The notes beneath the pieces are model-generated. The model saw nothing but the letters and a program-made list of their open reading frames with translations, was not told where the DNA came from and did not search any database. This document shows positions 5,946 to 12,041 of a stretch of DNA of 12,041 nt, piece after piece; position 1 is the stretch's first letter; every line of letters starts with the position of its first letter. This DNA comes from PCC-9228 sp964477525 (lineage in GTDB: Bacteria > Cyanobacteriota > Cyanobacteriia > Cyanobacteriales > PCC-9228), in assembly GCA_964477525.1 (NCBI GenBank), contig CAYZHY010000106.1:1-12041 (forward strand). Reading direction: 5' to 3'. A program made the translations under genes and the position numbers.

Positions 5946-7298
5946 CTACTGCTTGGCAGCAACGCCCAATTGGGAAAACAAGATTCCCGGCAAATAGGCA
6001 CTGCCACCTACCCACTCTGGCTGGCTGCTGAAATCTACCACATTATTAAAGGCTTCAAAAATATTACCAGCTACCATGGTATTTTTGACGCGACCGACAA
6101 TTTCCCCGTTTTCCACCTTATAGCCCAAATCTAGATTAACGGAAAATTCGCCCGCCAGTTGGTTGGATTGACCAGCCCCCAACACTTGGTCGACAATAAT
6201 CCCTTCTTTGATATTACCAATCAGTTCGCTAGCTGGCGTATGGCCCCCCGCCACGCAAATATTCACCAAATCGGGGCTGGGGCGAGACAAACCGCCGCGA
6301 AAGCCGTTGCCAGTGGATTGAACGCCACCACGGGCTGCCCAGCGTCGGTCCCAGTAAAATCCTTGTATGGTACCTTGGTCGATAAGTTTCTTGTAGCTGG
6401 TGGGCGTGCCTTCGTCGTCAAACTGACAAGCACCAGTGCCTATGCTGGGATCTTCCCACAGACGAAAACGCGGATCGAATATGGTTTGACCCACTTTATC
6501 GGCAAGGGGAGATGCTTTTTGCACTACGGCTTGCCCGGAAAGAATGGTATCGAACAGGCTAACTAAGGTAAATCCAAAAGCCCTGGGGAGAAAATAAACC
6601 GGTAACTGACCGCTAGAGACCGTGGCAGTATTTTCCGCCCAACGATATTTTTGCAGTAAATCCTGGAGTAGGGGATTTTCATTGAGGGAATTGGCTTTCA
6701 TGCAAGCTAGGGGTTCGTTTCTAGCCACTTCGTAGGTGTAGATTTGCAGAAAATCTTCGCCCCGAACCAAATTTCCTTCAATATCGGCACTGAGGATTTT
6801 GCGCGATCGCTGGGCGTAAACATCGTTGGTCGTAGCAAATTTTACCGTACCGTTGCGCACGTGGAAACCGACGTTCACCAAAATGTCGGGGTTGTATTCT
6901 CGCACGCCGCCAATCAGTTGGTTGCCCAACGCTACCAGTTCGTCGCTACTAGGAGGTGTATAAGGGGCACTACCCGTAGGGGTAGGCACAGGGGCACTAC
7001 CCCTACGCGACAACGTATCCGCAAAGGCAAAATCCACCTCATCGCCAATTTCCGAGGTTTGGATGGCGGCATCGACTAACTCTTCGATACGAGTTAAATC
7101 GGTGGAACTGGCAAATCCCAACCGACCATTTTTAATGACCCGCAAGGCAACTCCCTGCAGGGCTTTGGTTTGCAAGGATTTTAACCGGTTGTTTTCAAAT
7201 TCAATGGGCGTATCTTCGCTAGCCAGATAGTAGACTTCTGCCGAATCTGCCCGTTGGGAGGCAAGTTGGAGAATTTTTTCGATGGTTGGATCGCTCAC
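5946..7298 (-). CDS. pmbA: PmbA/TldE-like protein (TldD/TldE metalloprotease family, non-catalytic member)
   Basis: A 450-residue protein of the TldD/PmbA family. The start shows the usual N-domain (AEVYYLASEDTPIEFENNRLKS), and the C-terminal half has the Gly-rich family features: FDDEGTPT, the TGNGFRGG stretch, NICVAGG and NLDLGYKVENGEIVGRVKNTMVAGN. TldD carries a zinc motif HEXXXH; none is present here, so this is the TldE/PmbA type, which in E. coli forms a heterodimer with TldD to degrade unfolded peptides and mature microcin B17. No tldD lies in the window. The start is GTG at 7298 with an AGGA about ten bases upstream; the family N-terminus fits. Residues 97-112 (SRRGSAPVPTPTGSAP) come from an inserted palindromic repeat and are probably a surface loop. 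Transcription starts from the divergent region shared with the double ATPase gene. Confidence 0.92.
   Translation of the reverse strand: MSDPTIEKILQLASQRADSAEVYYLASEDTPIEFENNRLKSLQTKALQGVALRVIKNGRLGFASSTDLTRIEELVDAAIQTSEIGDEVDFAFADTLSRRGSAPVPTPTGSAPYTPPSSDELVALGNQLIGGVREYNPDILVNVGFHVRNGTVKFATTNDVYAQRSRKILSADIEGNLVRGEDFLQIYTYEVARNEPLACMKANSLNENPLLQDLLQKYRWAENTATVSSGQLPVYFLPRAFGFTLVSLFDTILSGQAVVQKASPLADKVGQTIFDPRFRLWEDPSIGTGACQFDDEGTPTSYKKLIDQGTIQGFYWDRRWAARGGVQSTGNGFRGGLSRPSPDLVNICVAGGHTPASELIGNIKEGIIVDQVLGAGQSNQLAGEFSVNLDLGYKVENGEIVGRVKNTMVAGNIFEAFNNVVDFSSQPEWVGGSAYLPGILFSQLGVAAKQ
6964..7007. repeat. Palindromic GTAGGGG-type repeat inserted in frame in the PmbA-like gene
   Basis: CGTAGGGGTAG (6975-6985) and CTACCCCTACG (6997-7007) form a perfect 11-bp inverted repeat with an 11-base loop. 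In addition GGGGCACTACCC occurs twice (6964-6975 and 6991-7002), 27 bases apart, which keeps the reading frame. The element encodes RRGSAPVPTPTGSAP of the PmbA-like protein. Confidence 0.85.
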
Positions 7299-7387
7299 AA
7301 TGGCTATTTCCTAGAAATACTGCTTGCTACAGACAATTTATTTTTCTATTGTTGCGCGTTTGGCGGTTGTATCCAAGGGGTGGTTTT

Positions 7388-7441
7388 GGAGGAGTGGGAG
7401 GAGTGGGAGGAGTGGGAAGAGGGGGAGGAGGGGGAGGAGTA
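7388..7441. repeat. Tandem nonamer array GGAGGAGTG, six units, G-rich on the plus strand
   Basis: Six consecutive nine-base units: three exact GGAGGAGTG copies, then GGAAGAGGG, GGAGGAGGG and GGAGGAGTA. The tract is purine-only on the plus strand apart from the T in the GTG/GTA triplets, and has several G-runs of three to five that could form a G-quadruplex. It begins about 90 bp upstream of the PmbA-like start. Confidence 0.85.
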
Positions 7442-7641
7442 CCGAGGAATTTGGGCAAAGCTGCTTTGGGAAAATAGGAAGGTCGAGATTTTTGGAGTAC
7501 GGAAGGATAGGGCAGAAGGGTTTTGATAGAGTATTGTGAAACTGGTGTTGTCAATTTTTTGATGTCTGTTGTAACCAGAAACTTTGCCCCAGGTAAAGCT
7601 AGCAACCATCCATTTTATGCAGTTCCCAATAACTACACTCC

Positions 7642-7668
7642 TCATCCCCTTCATCCCCCTCATCCCCA
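7642..7668. repeat. Tandem nonamer array TCATCCCCN, three units, G-rich on the minus strand
   Basis: Three adjacent nine-base units TCATCCCCT, TCATCCCCC and TCATCCCCA. The complement reads GGGGATGAG-like, so this second array is purine-rich on the strand opposite to the array at 7388-7441. It begins about 120 bp upstream of the double ATPase start. Confidence 0.75.
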
Positions 7669-7759
7669 TATCCCACGCAATTGTTCGCCAAGTACCCGCG
7701 ATCGCAACCAATAGCAGTAAAATGAGGATGGTTACTGGTTTCGGAAACTCCACTGTTTT

Positions 7760-9652
7760 ATGGTCGCTACTGTTAAAGATATTGCTCCCAATACGATTCT
7801 AGATGTTCGCAATCTGAAAGTACAGTTTGATACAGATGAGAAAGTCATCCAAGCTGTAGATGGTATTTCTTTTCAAATCGAACAAGGGGAAACCCTCGGC
7901 GTTGTGGGAGAGTCGGGTTCTGGCAAATCCGTAACGGCGTTGGCAGTGATGGGATTGTTGCCCAACCCGCCTGGCAAAATTACTAATGGCGAAATTTGGT
8001 TCCGTGGTCGTTCCCATTCGGAAGGCAGCGGAGAATTGGTGGATTTAAACCAACTGCCCGAATCCCGCCACCGGCTATATCGCGGCAGTCAAATGGCCAC
8101 CATTTTCCAAGAACCCATGAGTGCGTTGAACCCGGTGTTTACCATTGGGTTTCAACTAACGGAAAGCATTCGCCAACATCGTCAAGTTTCGGATGCAGAA
8201 GCCAGACGGCAAGCCATTGCTTTGCTGCAGGAAGTGCAGGTTCTTCCCAGCGACGAGGAATTGCGGAAAACTGCTATTGCCCAATTGCCGGGCCATCCCG
8301 ACGAACGAACAATTACCGAAACCATCAACCGGCAAAAACAAGCGATCCTCCAACGCTATCCCCACCAACTGTCTGGGGGGCAACTGCAACGGGTTACCAT
8401 TGCCATCGCGATTTCGGGCGACCCCAGGCTGCTGGTTGCTGACGAACCTACCACTGCCCTCGATGTTACCGTACAGGCGGCGATTTTAAATTTATTGCGC
8501 GAGTTGCGATCGCACCGCCACATGTCGTTGATGTTCATTACCCACGATTTGGGCGTGATTGCGGAAATTGCGGATAAGGTGGCGGTGATGTATCAAGGGC
8601 AAATTGTGGAATACGGTTCGGTTTGGGAAATTTTCTCCAATCCCCAACATCCCTATACCCAAGGTTTGCTGGCTTGTCGCCCGCAACCGGAAAAACGATT
8701 GCGCTACCTGCCCACCATTGCTGACTTTATGCAAGTCAAAGACCGCACTAGCAGCAACGGTCAAGATTTTCCCGAAATCGGCGACCAAGTCAGTTCTGAA
8801 GAGGTTGAAGACCGCCTGAGTTCCCTACAAAAACGAGAGGCGTTGCTTTCGGTACAAAGTTTACAGGTAGGATTTCCTATTCGCGGGGTTTTTGGCAATA
8901 CCAAACGCTATGCCATGGCTGTCAATGGGGTTTCTTTTGAGCTTTTTGCTGGGGAAACGTTGGGGTTGGTAGGTGAGTCTGGTTGCGGCAAAACCACGCT
9001 CGCTCGTGCTTTGTTGCGTCTGGTGGAACCCATGAGCGGTACGATTTGGTTTGACAATGAAAACGTCACCAATCTCACTTTTCGGCAGTTGCGACGGCGG
9101 CGCCGCCAGATGCAAATTATTTTTCAAGACCCATTTAGCTCACTCAATCCCCGCATGACCATTGGTAATATTGTTATGGAACCGTTAAATATCCATAAAG
9201 AAGGGGGGACAAACAAACAAAAACGAGAACGGGTTGCTTATTTGTTGGACCGAGTGGGCTTGGATGCCAACTATATGAAACGCTACCCCCACGAGTTTTC
9301 CGGCGGTCAAAGGCAGCGGATTTGCATTGCCCGGGCGTTGGCGAACTATCCTAAGTTTATTGTTTGCGATGAGTCGGTTTCGGCTTTGGATGTTTCGGTG
9401 CAGGCACAGGTTTTGAATTTGCTGAAGGAGTTGCAGCAGGAGTTTGACCTAACTTATATTTTTATTTCCCATGATTTGGGGGTGGTGAAGTTTATGAGCG
9501 ATCGCATTATGGTGATGAATCGCGGCAAAATTGAGGAAATTGGTTCCGCAGAACAAATTTACCGGCAACCGCAGACAGACTACACCCGCAGTTTGATCGA
9601 TGCTATCCCCACCGGAGATTTGGAAAGCATTCAAAAACGTTTGGCTGGCTAG
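7760..9652 (+). CDS. Double-ATPase subunit of an oligopeptide/dipeptide-type ABC importer (OppD-OppF fusion)
   Basis: A 630-residue protein with two complete ABC ATPase domains, as in the YejF/GsiA type. Domain 1: Walker A GESGSGKS at 50-57, Gln117 of the Q-loop, signature LSGGQ at 204-208, Walker B ending DEP at 228-230, and His262. Domain 2: Walker A GESGCGKT at 405-412, Gln456, signature FSGGQ at 513-517, Asp537-Glu538, and His571. Each domain is followed by the short peptide-importer tail (HPYTQGLL near 297; TDYTRSLIDAIP near 606). A hydrophilic linker covers about 325-360. Both halves look catalytically intact. It should power uptake of peptides or related small substrates together with two permeases and a binding protein, none of which is in the window. 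The start is ATG at 7760; no good Shine-Dalgarno precedes it. Domain 1 carries an extra stretch (about 160-197) before the signature motif. Confidence 0.95.
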   Translation: MVATVKDIAPNTILDVRNLKVQFDTDEKVIQAVDGISFQIEQGETLGVVGESGSGKSVTALAVMGLLPNPPGKITNGEIWFRGRSHSEGSGELVDLNQLPESRHRLYRGSQMATIFQEPMSALNPVFTIGFQLTESIRQHRQVSDAEARRQAIALLQEVQVLPSDEELRKTAIAQLPGHPDERTITETINRQKQAILQRYPHQLSGGQLQRVTIAIAISGDPRLLVADEPTTALDVTVQAAILNLLRELRSHRHMSLMFITHDLGVIAEIADKVAVMYQGQIVEYGSVWEIFSNPQHPYTQGLLACRPQPEKRLRYLPTIADFMQVKDRTSSNGQDFPEIGDQVSSEEVEDRLSSLQKREALLSVQSLQVGFPIRGVFGNTKRYAMAVNGVSFELFAGETLGLVGESGCGKTTLARALLRLVEPMSGTIWFDNENVTNLTFRQLRRRRRQMQIIFQDPFSSLNPRMTIGNIVMEPLNIHKEGGTNKQKRERVAYLLDRVGLDANYMKRYPHEFSGGQRQRICIARALANYPKFIVCDESVSALDVSVQAQVLNLLKELQQEFDLTYIFISHDLGVVKFMSDRIMVMNRGKIEEIGSAEQIYRQPQTDYTRSLIDAIPTGDLESIQKRLAG

Positions 9653-9785
9653 GAGGTTGACAAAACGTATAACTTATGGTACGTACGCCGCCATAAAAAG
9701 GAAGGCAAGAAAATTCAATGCACCGTGGTGGCAGTTCGGTGATATGGGATACTAAACTTGGAACATACAACTTGGAGGTGTACTC
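9653..9785 (+). other. Leader region upstream of pgk
   Basis: 133 bp between the double ATPase stop and the pgk start. A perfect -35-like TTGACA lies at 9657-9662, but the hexamer at 17-bp spacing (TACGTA, 9680-9685) is a poor -10. A short inverted repeat TTATGG/CCATAA (9674-9679 and 9691-9696) follows without a T run. pgk probably has its own promoter here, but its position cannot be fixed. Confidence 0.35.
9774..9780 (+). promoter_or_regulatory. Strong ribosome binding site of pgk
   Basis: GGAGGTG is followed after five bases by the GTG start codon at 9786. It is among the strongest ribosome binding sites in the window, fitting high expression of a central metabolic enzyme, and it fixes the GTG start. 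Confidence 0.85.
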
Positions 9786-10988
9786 GTGGCCAAGAAGACT
9801 TTGGCGAACCTACCTGTTGAGGAACTTAACGGCAAGCGCGTGTTGGTACGGGCTGATTTCAACGTACCCATGAACGACAACGGCAACATTACCGACGATA
9901 CTCGCATTCGCGCTGTCCTTCCCACTATCCAACATCTCATTGACAACGGTGCAAAAGTTATTCTCGTTAGCCACCTAGGGCGACCCAAAGGTCCGGACGA
10001 GAAATTACGCCTAAGCCCAGTGGGCATCCGTTTGGCAGAACTATTAGGCAAAAAAGTTATCACTTGCGATAACTGTATCGGCGAAACCGTTGCTTCCACC
10101 GTTAGCGAAATGAACGATGGCGATGTGGTTCTGTTAGAAAACGTTCGCTTTTACGCAGAAGAAGAACAAAACGACCCAGAATTCGCCAAACAACTAGCTT
10201 CGGTCGCCGATATGTACGTCAACGACGCTTTTGGAACGGCCCACCGCGCCCATGCTTCCACCGAAGGCGTTACCCACCATTTAAACCCTTGTGTCGGTGG
10301 TTTCCTTATCGATAAAGAGTTGCAATATTTGCTCGGTGCTATTGAAAATCCCCAACGCCCCCTTGCTGCGATTATCGGTGGTTCCAAGGTTTCTAGCAAG
10401 ATTGGCGTCATCGAGACATTGCTAGAGAAAGTTGATAAATTGCTGTTGGGTGGCGGCATGATTTTCACCTTCTTGAAAGCCCGAGGCTACGGGGTAGGCA
10501 GTTCTCTAGTTGAGGAAGACAAACTGGAATTGGCGCGATCGCTGGAAGCCAAAGCCAAAGAAAATGGCGTAGAATTGATGCTACCCACCGATGTGATCAT
10601 TGCCGATAAATTCGCCAACGATGCCAACGCCCAAACGGTGAAAGTTGAAAATATCCCCGAAGGTTGGATGGGCTTGGATATTGGTGCCGAAACCGTCAAT
10701 GCATTCCAACAGGCCCTGCAAGACTGCAAAACCGTCATTTGGAACGGACCCATGGGCGTGTTTGAATTTGAGCGTTTCGCCGAAGGAACCAAAGCGATCG
10801 CGCGTACCATGGCAGAACTCACCGACAATGGTGCTAGTACAATTATAGGTGGGGGCGACTCCGTAGCCGCTGTAGAAAAAGTAGGTTTGGCCGAAAAAAT
10901 GAGCCATATTTCTACTGGCGGTGGTGCTAGCTTGGAACTGCTAGAAGGCAAAGAACTCCCCGGATTGGTAGCCCTCAACGATGCCTAA
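9786..10988 (+). CDS. pgk: Phosphoglycerate kinase
   Basis: A 400-residue, full-length enzyme that interconverts 1,3-bisphosphoglycerate plus ADP with 3-phosphoglycerate plus ATP in the cytoplasm; in a cyanobacterium it serves the Calvin cycle and glycolysis. Family landmarks are all present: RADFNVP at 22-28, SHLGRP at 62-67, ENVRF at 118-122, NDAFGTAHRAHAS at 146-158, GGSKVSSK at 198-205, LGGGM at 221-225, WNGPMGVFE at 319-327, GGGDS at 355-359 and STGGG at 376-380. The start is GTG at 9786, supported by GGAGGTG five bases upstream and by the usual N-terminus (AKKTLANL). It stands alone, with a probable terminator 62 bp beyond its stop, so it is likely transcribed as a single gene or together with the upstream ATPase gene. 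No abnormal residues were noticed. Confidence 0.98.
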   Translation: MAKKTLANLPVEELNGKRVLVRADFNVPMNDNGNITDDTRIRAVLPTIQHLIDNGAKVILVSHLGRPKGPDEKLRLSPVGIRLAELLGKKVITCDNCIGETVASTVSEMNDGDVVLLENVRFYAEEEQNDPEFAKQLASVADMYVNDAFGTAHRAHASTEGVTHHLNPCVGGFLIDKELQYLLGAIENPQRPLAAIIGGSKVSSKIGVIETLLEKVDKLLLGGGMIFTFLKARGYGVGSSLVEEDKLELARSLEAKAKENGVELMLPTDVIIADKFANDANAQTVKVENIPEGWMGLDIGAETVNAFQQALQDCKTVIWNGPMGVFEFERFAEGTKAIARTMAELTDNGASTIIGGGDSVAAVEKVGLAEKMSHISTGGGASLELLEGKELPGLVALNDA

Positions 10989-11049
10989 TACCAGAACCCA
11001 GACCAACCTTGTTGATAATCAAACAATAAGTAAATAATTCACAATAATA

Positions 11050-11088
11050 GGGGAGGTAAGGCATATTGTTCCTACTTCCCCCTTTCTT
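11050..11088 (+). terminator. Probable intrinsic terminator after pgk
   Basis: GGGGAGGTA (11050-11058) pairs with TACTTCCCC (11073-11081), a 9-bp stem with one G-U pair, extendable by two G-C pairs past a bulged A. The stem is followed by CTTTCTT. It lies 62 bp past the pgk stop and 17 bp before the next start, so it could instead act as an attenuator for the SPFH gene. Confidence 0.6.
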
Positions 11089-11104
11089 GATTAACGAGGT
11101 AGCT

Positions 11105-12041
11105 ATGAGTTCCATTATCGCTGCCCTTGTCTCCGGTTTGGCGGTTTTGCTGTTATATGTTCGTTTTTCCATCCGCATGATTCACAGCAACGATATGGCC
11201 TTGGTGGAACGTTTGGGCAAATACAACCGCCAACTAGAACCCGGCATCAATTTCGTCATTCCCCTAATCGAAACAATTGTTTGTCGCTATAGTCGTGCCG
11301 AACAAATTTTAAACGTTCCTCCCCAAGAAGCCATCACCAAAGATAACGTTTATATCACGATCGATGCGGTGGTTTATTGGCAAGTTATGGATCTAGAAAA
11401 AGCTTACTATAACATCGATCGCTTGGAAGCAGCTCTGGAAAGTTTGATGAATACAACGCTGCGGGCAGAAATTGGTCGGATGAATCTAGAAGCCGCTGTT
11501 TCTGCCACCAAAGATCTCAATCAAATTTTATTAGAGCAAGTAGATAGCATTACCGCCAACTGGGGGGTAAAAGTAACTCGCGTGCAAGTAGAACATTTAG
11601 AATTGCCCTCAGACGTACGCGAATCCATGGCAGCGCAACAAGCAGCCGAAATTGACAAACGAGCTACGCTTTCCCAAGCCCAAGCAACAGCCGCCTCCAT
11701 CGAAGAAATTTTGAAAGTATTGGGCACTCATTTTTCCGAACTACCCAGCGGTCGAGAAATTTTAAAGTTTTTGGTGGCCAAAAGATATGTGGAAGCCGCT
11801 TCCGAAGTGAGTCAAAGTCAAAATTCCAAAATTATTTTTATGGACCCCAAAGCGTTAACCCAAACCCTGGAAGACATGTTAGAAACCGGCGATATTTCTA
11901 CCCTCGGTTCGGCACAAGCAACTCAAAATATAGAAGCCCAAACCCAACAACAAACGCAAGGGCAAACCCAACAGCAGCCATCCACACCATCTACCCAATC
12001 CCAAGGTCAAGCAACCACCCAATCGCAATCAAGTTCATCCC
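11105..12041 (+). CDS. SPFH/band 7 (stomatin/prohibitin-like) membrane protein, 3' end outside window
   Basis: 312 codons are present. An N-terminal membrane helix covers about residues 4-20, followed at once by a stomatin-like SPFH domain: MALVERLGKYNRQLEPGINFVIP at about 31-53, VPPQEAITKDNVYITIDAVVYWQV at 71-94, a helical stretch TTLRAEIGRMNLE, and WGVKVTRVQVEHLELP at 153-168. Such proteins form large membrane oligomers and act as scaffolds, often with membrane proteases; the specific partner is unknown. The region after the SPFH domain is short: the usual Ala/Glu-rich repeats are reduced to KRATLSQAQATAASIE, then a globular-looking piece SGREILKFLVAKRYVEAASEVS. From about 270 to the edge the tail is almost only Gln, Ser, Thr, Ala and Pro. 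The start is ATG at 11105 with GAGGT four bases upstream. It is separated from pgk by a probable terminator. Confidence 0.92.
   Translation, partial: MSSIIAALVSGLAVLLLYVRFSIRMIHSNDMALVERLGKYNRQLEPGINFVIPLIETIVCRYSRAEQILNVPPQEAITKDNVYITIDAVVYWQVMDLEKAYYNIDRLEAALESLMNTTLRAEIGRMNLEAAVSATKDLNQILLEQVDSITANWGVKVTRVQVEHLELPSDVRESMAAQQAAEIDKRATLSQAQATAASIEEILKVLGTHFSELPSGREILKFLVAKRYVEAASEVSQSQNSKIIFMDPKALTQTLEDMLETGDISTLGSAQATQNIEAQTQQQTQGQTQQQPSTPSTQSQGQATTQSQSSSS

Larger units (their letters stand above)
7299..7759. other. Divergent intergenic region (461 bp)
   Basis: The region separates the minus-strand PmbA-like gene from the plus-strand double ATPase gene, so it should contain promoters for both. 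It holds two nonamer repeat arrays (7388-7441 and 7642-7668) and one HIP1 site (7698-7705). A TAAAAT at 7718-7723 is a possible -10 box for the ATPase gene, but no matching -35 was found. Open frames here are low-complexity because they cross the repeats; none is called as a gene. Confidence 0.7.
99..10801. repeat. HIP1 palindrome GCGATCGC, at least 20 dispersed copies
   Basis: Copies begin at 99, 231, 969, 1242, 2119, 2209, 2367, 3050, 3254, 3573, 4201, 4920, 5161, 5643, 6803, 7698, 8506, 9498, 10535 and 10794. One copy per roughly 600 bp is far above chance for an 8-mer and is the classic mark of many cyanobacterial genomes. Almost all copies lie within genes of both strands; 7698 lies in the divergent intergenic region. 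Confidence 0.95.

Noticed and set aside
7254..7605. Several overlapping low-complexity reading frames on both strands
   Set aside because: They are translations of the nine-base repeat array (Gly/Arg, Glu/Trp or Pro/Ser/His runs) and have no gene-like signals.
9657..9685. TTGACA box as a definite pgk promoter
   Set aside because: The -35 hexamer is perfect, but no acceptable -10 lies 15-19 bp downstream and it overlaps the end of the ATPase gene; mentioned only as a possibility.
9653..9742. In-frame continuation of the double ATPase past its TAG for 29 Lys/Arg-rich codons, or a small gene in the pgk leader
   Set aside because: No usable start with proper ribosome binding spacing, and the ATPase already ends with the normal family tail; most likely chance.
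10151..10978. Long open frames antisense to pgk
   Set aside because: They mirror the codon bias of pgk, whose protein is fully conserved in sequence and length; no start signals of their own.

Overview
The window is about 12 kb of cyanobacterial chromosome. The evidence is at least twenty copies of the palindrome GCGATCGC (HIP1) spread through genes of both strands, a DUF3153-like lipoprotein of a type I know from cyanobacteria, and the overall style of the proteins. I cannot name the genus. The content is mostly housekeeping or envelope-related, and no prophage, transposase, CRISPR array or RNA gene was recognised.

Left part (1-7298, all minus strand, read right to left): a PmbA/TldE-like protein; a DUF3153-like lipoprotein with a C-terminal membrane helix; an M16 peptidase with an intact zinc site; a second M16 protein that has lost the zinc site but keeps the Arg/Tyr pair missing from the first; a 120-residue protein of unknown function; and an MsbA-type ABC exporter that runs off the left edge. 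From the lipoprotein gene onward the gaps are about 50, 53, 9 and 1 bp, so these five genes look co-transcribed. The PmbA-like gene is separated from them by about 200 bp holding a hairpin repeat and a 15-bp palindrome. The two M16 proteins probably form one heterodimeric protease with a composite active site.

Middle (7299-7759): a divergent intergenic region with no convincing gene. It carries two arrays of nine-base repeats, G-rich on opposite strands.

Right part (7760-12041, all plus strand): a double ATPase of the oligopeptide (Opp/Dpp) ABC importer type with no permease beside it; pgk (phosphoglycerate kinase; Calvin cycle and glycolysis) with a strong ribosome binding site and a GTG start; a probable intrinsic terminator; and an SPFH/stomatin-like membrane protein cut by the right edge.

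The clearest unusual features are: (i) a small GTAGGGG-type palindromic repeat inserted in frame into two different protein-coding genes, with a related copy between them; (ii) complementary loss of active-site residues in the M16 pair; (iii) the purine-rich nonamer arrays; and (iv) a neighbourhood combining a TldE-like protein, an M16 pair and an ABC exporter, which resembles peptide-maturation clusters although no precursor peptide is visible. I do not see strong evidence for a wholly new system.
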